Below are positions 23,654 through 24,438 of a stretch of DNA of 24,438 nucleotides, piece by piece (within the stretch, counting starts at the first letter, position 1; each line of letters opens with the position of its first letter). The notes under the pieces are model-generated. The model was not told where the DNA came from, searched no databases, and worked only from the letters and a program-made list of their open reading frames with translations. Where the stretch lies: contig JAAYLQ010000038.1 in the NCBI GenBank assembly GCA_012521805.1, positions 1 to 24,438 on the forward strand, read 5' to 3'. The position numbers were made by a program, and so were the translations under genes. Source of the DNA: Bacillota bacterium (lineage in GTDB: Bacteria; Bacillota; Limnochordia; Darwinibacteriales; DTU012).

Positions 23654-24438
23654 TTACTCCTTGCTGGTTCTAATAAATTTGCTTGAAGAGAATACAGGTC
23701 TAGTTACTTCAAACTCAAAATAATGATAATCGCCATTGCGCTCAATTGTTGCAGTTACCTGCGTAGTGCTGCCAGCTGCAGCTTTCTCAGATTCCGGCAG
23801 ACTAGCACTTTCTAAATCAACATAGACAGCGATGTACTTTGCCGGTGTCAGCCCTGTTTCCCGTACTTTTTCTCTGGCATCTGCAGGCACACGCCACATC
23901 TGCACGTGATAAATAGTGCCTAATGTTTCTTTAATCACAGCCTCAATTTCTTGATCAGCCCCTGCATCTGGACCGCTTGGATCATTGAACCTTACCTGTT
24001 CGTATTCATCTATCCCGGGTTGCGAGATAGTGACAACTATTTCATTTTTGCCTGGTTCAAGATATCCTTCTGATTCAGCCTGAATTTCGATGCTTTCTAC
24101 CGCTTGTTTAAACGTAGCACCAACTAAATCGATTTTGCTGATCAAATCTCTGCCCTCTTCGTTCAATCCTTCAGCATGGACAACTCGTTGCCCGCTGTTA
24201 AGAGCTAACTCAATGCTGGGATTTATATCTAATGTAACAAAAAATGCCGGGGTAGTTCCTCCGGGGATGTCGGCAATCTGTCCCGCTGAGCCTACCAAAG
24301 CCAATAACAACACTGCAGCAACAGTCCATTTAAAATAAAAAGGAGGCCGTTTGATGGTGTACTGGATCTCCTGCCCCACGCACACCGGTTTGCTGAAAGG
24401 AACACGCAGAAATTCCCCCTGGGATGTCATCACGATGA
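23654..24438 (-). CDS. RsgI-like transmembrane anti-sigma factor (5' end cut by window)
   Basis: The frame stays open to the right edge, and the protein is missing its first residues: the visible N-terminus ..VMTSQGEFLRVPFSKPVCVGQEI corresponds to the inside of the cytoplasmic RsgI N-terminal domain that binds a SigI-type sigma factor. A membrane helix follows (about 35-53 of the visible part), then an extracytoplasmic domain starting FVTLDINPSIELALN. The Asn-Pro in DINPS is the site of autoproteolysis in studied clostridial RsgI proteins. Unlike cellulosome RsgIs there is no carbohydrate-binding C-terminal module; it ends about 190 residues after the DINPS motif. The cognate sigI would be expected just beyond the window. 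It is translationally linked to queA. Confidence 0.88.
   Translation of the reverse strand, partial: IVMTSQGEFLRVPFSKPVCVGQEIQYTIKRPPFYFKWTVAAVLLLALVGSAGQIADIPGGTTPAFFVTLDINPSIELALNSGQRVVHAEGLNEEGRDLISKIDLVGATFKQAVESIEIQAESEGYLEPGKNEIVVTISQPGIDEYEQVRFNDPSGPDAGADQEIEAVIKETLGTIYHVQMWRVPADAREKVRETGLTPAKYIAVYVDLESASLPESEKAAAGSTTQVTATIERNGDYHYFEFEVTRPVFSSSKFIRTSKE

Noticed and set aside
1..24438. CRISPR arrays, IS elements, prophage or defence islands
   Set aside because: No regularly spaced repeats, transposase, integrase or attachment-site repeats were seen; gene content is housekeeping with uniform composition.

Overview
This window looks like chromosomal core DNA of a low-to-mid GC Gram-positive bacterium (Bacillota, clostridial or Limnochordia-like grade; the exact lineage cannot be fixed from sequence alone). 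Reasons: strong AGGAGG-type ribosome sites with frequent TTG/GTG starts, consensus sigma-A promoters, HemZ, an RsgI-type anti-sigma factor, a bifunctional Rel, and a 6S RNA between tcdA (yrvM) and aspS, as for Bacillus subtilis bsrA. Apart from two genes on the plus strand (a small holin-like membrane protein near 5.9-6.2 kb and hpt at 18.2-18.8 kb), everything is on the minus strand, so transcription runs from high to low coordinates. No phage, IS element, CRISPR array, tRNA or rRNA was seen.

Reading in the direction of transcription (right to left): a 5'-truncated rsgI-like gene is tightly coupled to queA and tgt (queuosine synthesis) and then yajC, followed by an intrinsic terminator. Next come a secreted protein of unknown function with its own terminator and a UbiB/ABC1-family kinase gene that meets hpt tail to tail. 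hpt is divergent from recJ. The recJ-apt-rel-metallohydrolase-hemZ run is compact, with a 32-bp recJ/apt overlap. It joins DNA repair, purine salvage, (p)ppGpp metabolism and a HemZ-type radical SAM enzyme. A consensus promoter whose -35 box contains the hemZ stop codon opens a second group: a membrane-anchored PpiC foldase with TPR repeats, hisS and aspS.

The 5.5-6.2 kb region is the only one of more than 300 bases without an evident minus-strand protein gene. It holds a well-supported 6S RNA with its own promoter and terminator, and on the other strand a small membrane-protein gene that seems to use a non-AUG, non-GUG/UUG start and overlaps the aspS 3' end. Downstream of 6S lie tcdA and rarA, then the iron-sulfur operon iscR-iscS-iscU. 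That operon has a promoter (again with the upstream stop codon inside the -35 box), a near-perfect 25-bp palindrome that is a likely IscR operator, and a strong terminator. The left end holds a 67-residue membrane protein gene and a 3'-truncated AI-2E/PerM-family transporter gene.

Most of the window is ordinary housekeeping DNA. The points most worth a second look are the extra hairpin in the 6S central bubble, the odd start of the small membrane protein, the PpiC-TPR fusion, the unknown secreted protein next to yajC (with secDF absent from its usual place), the rsgI-queA coupling, and the stop-codon-in-promoter arrangement seen twice. I did not find convincing evidence for a wholly new multi-gene system.
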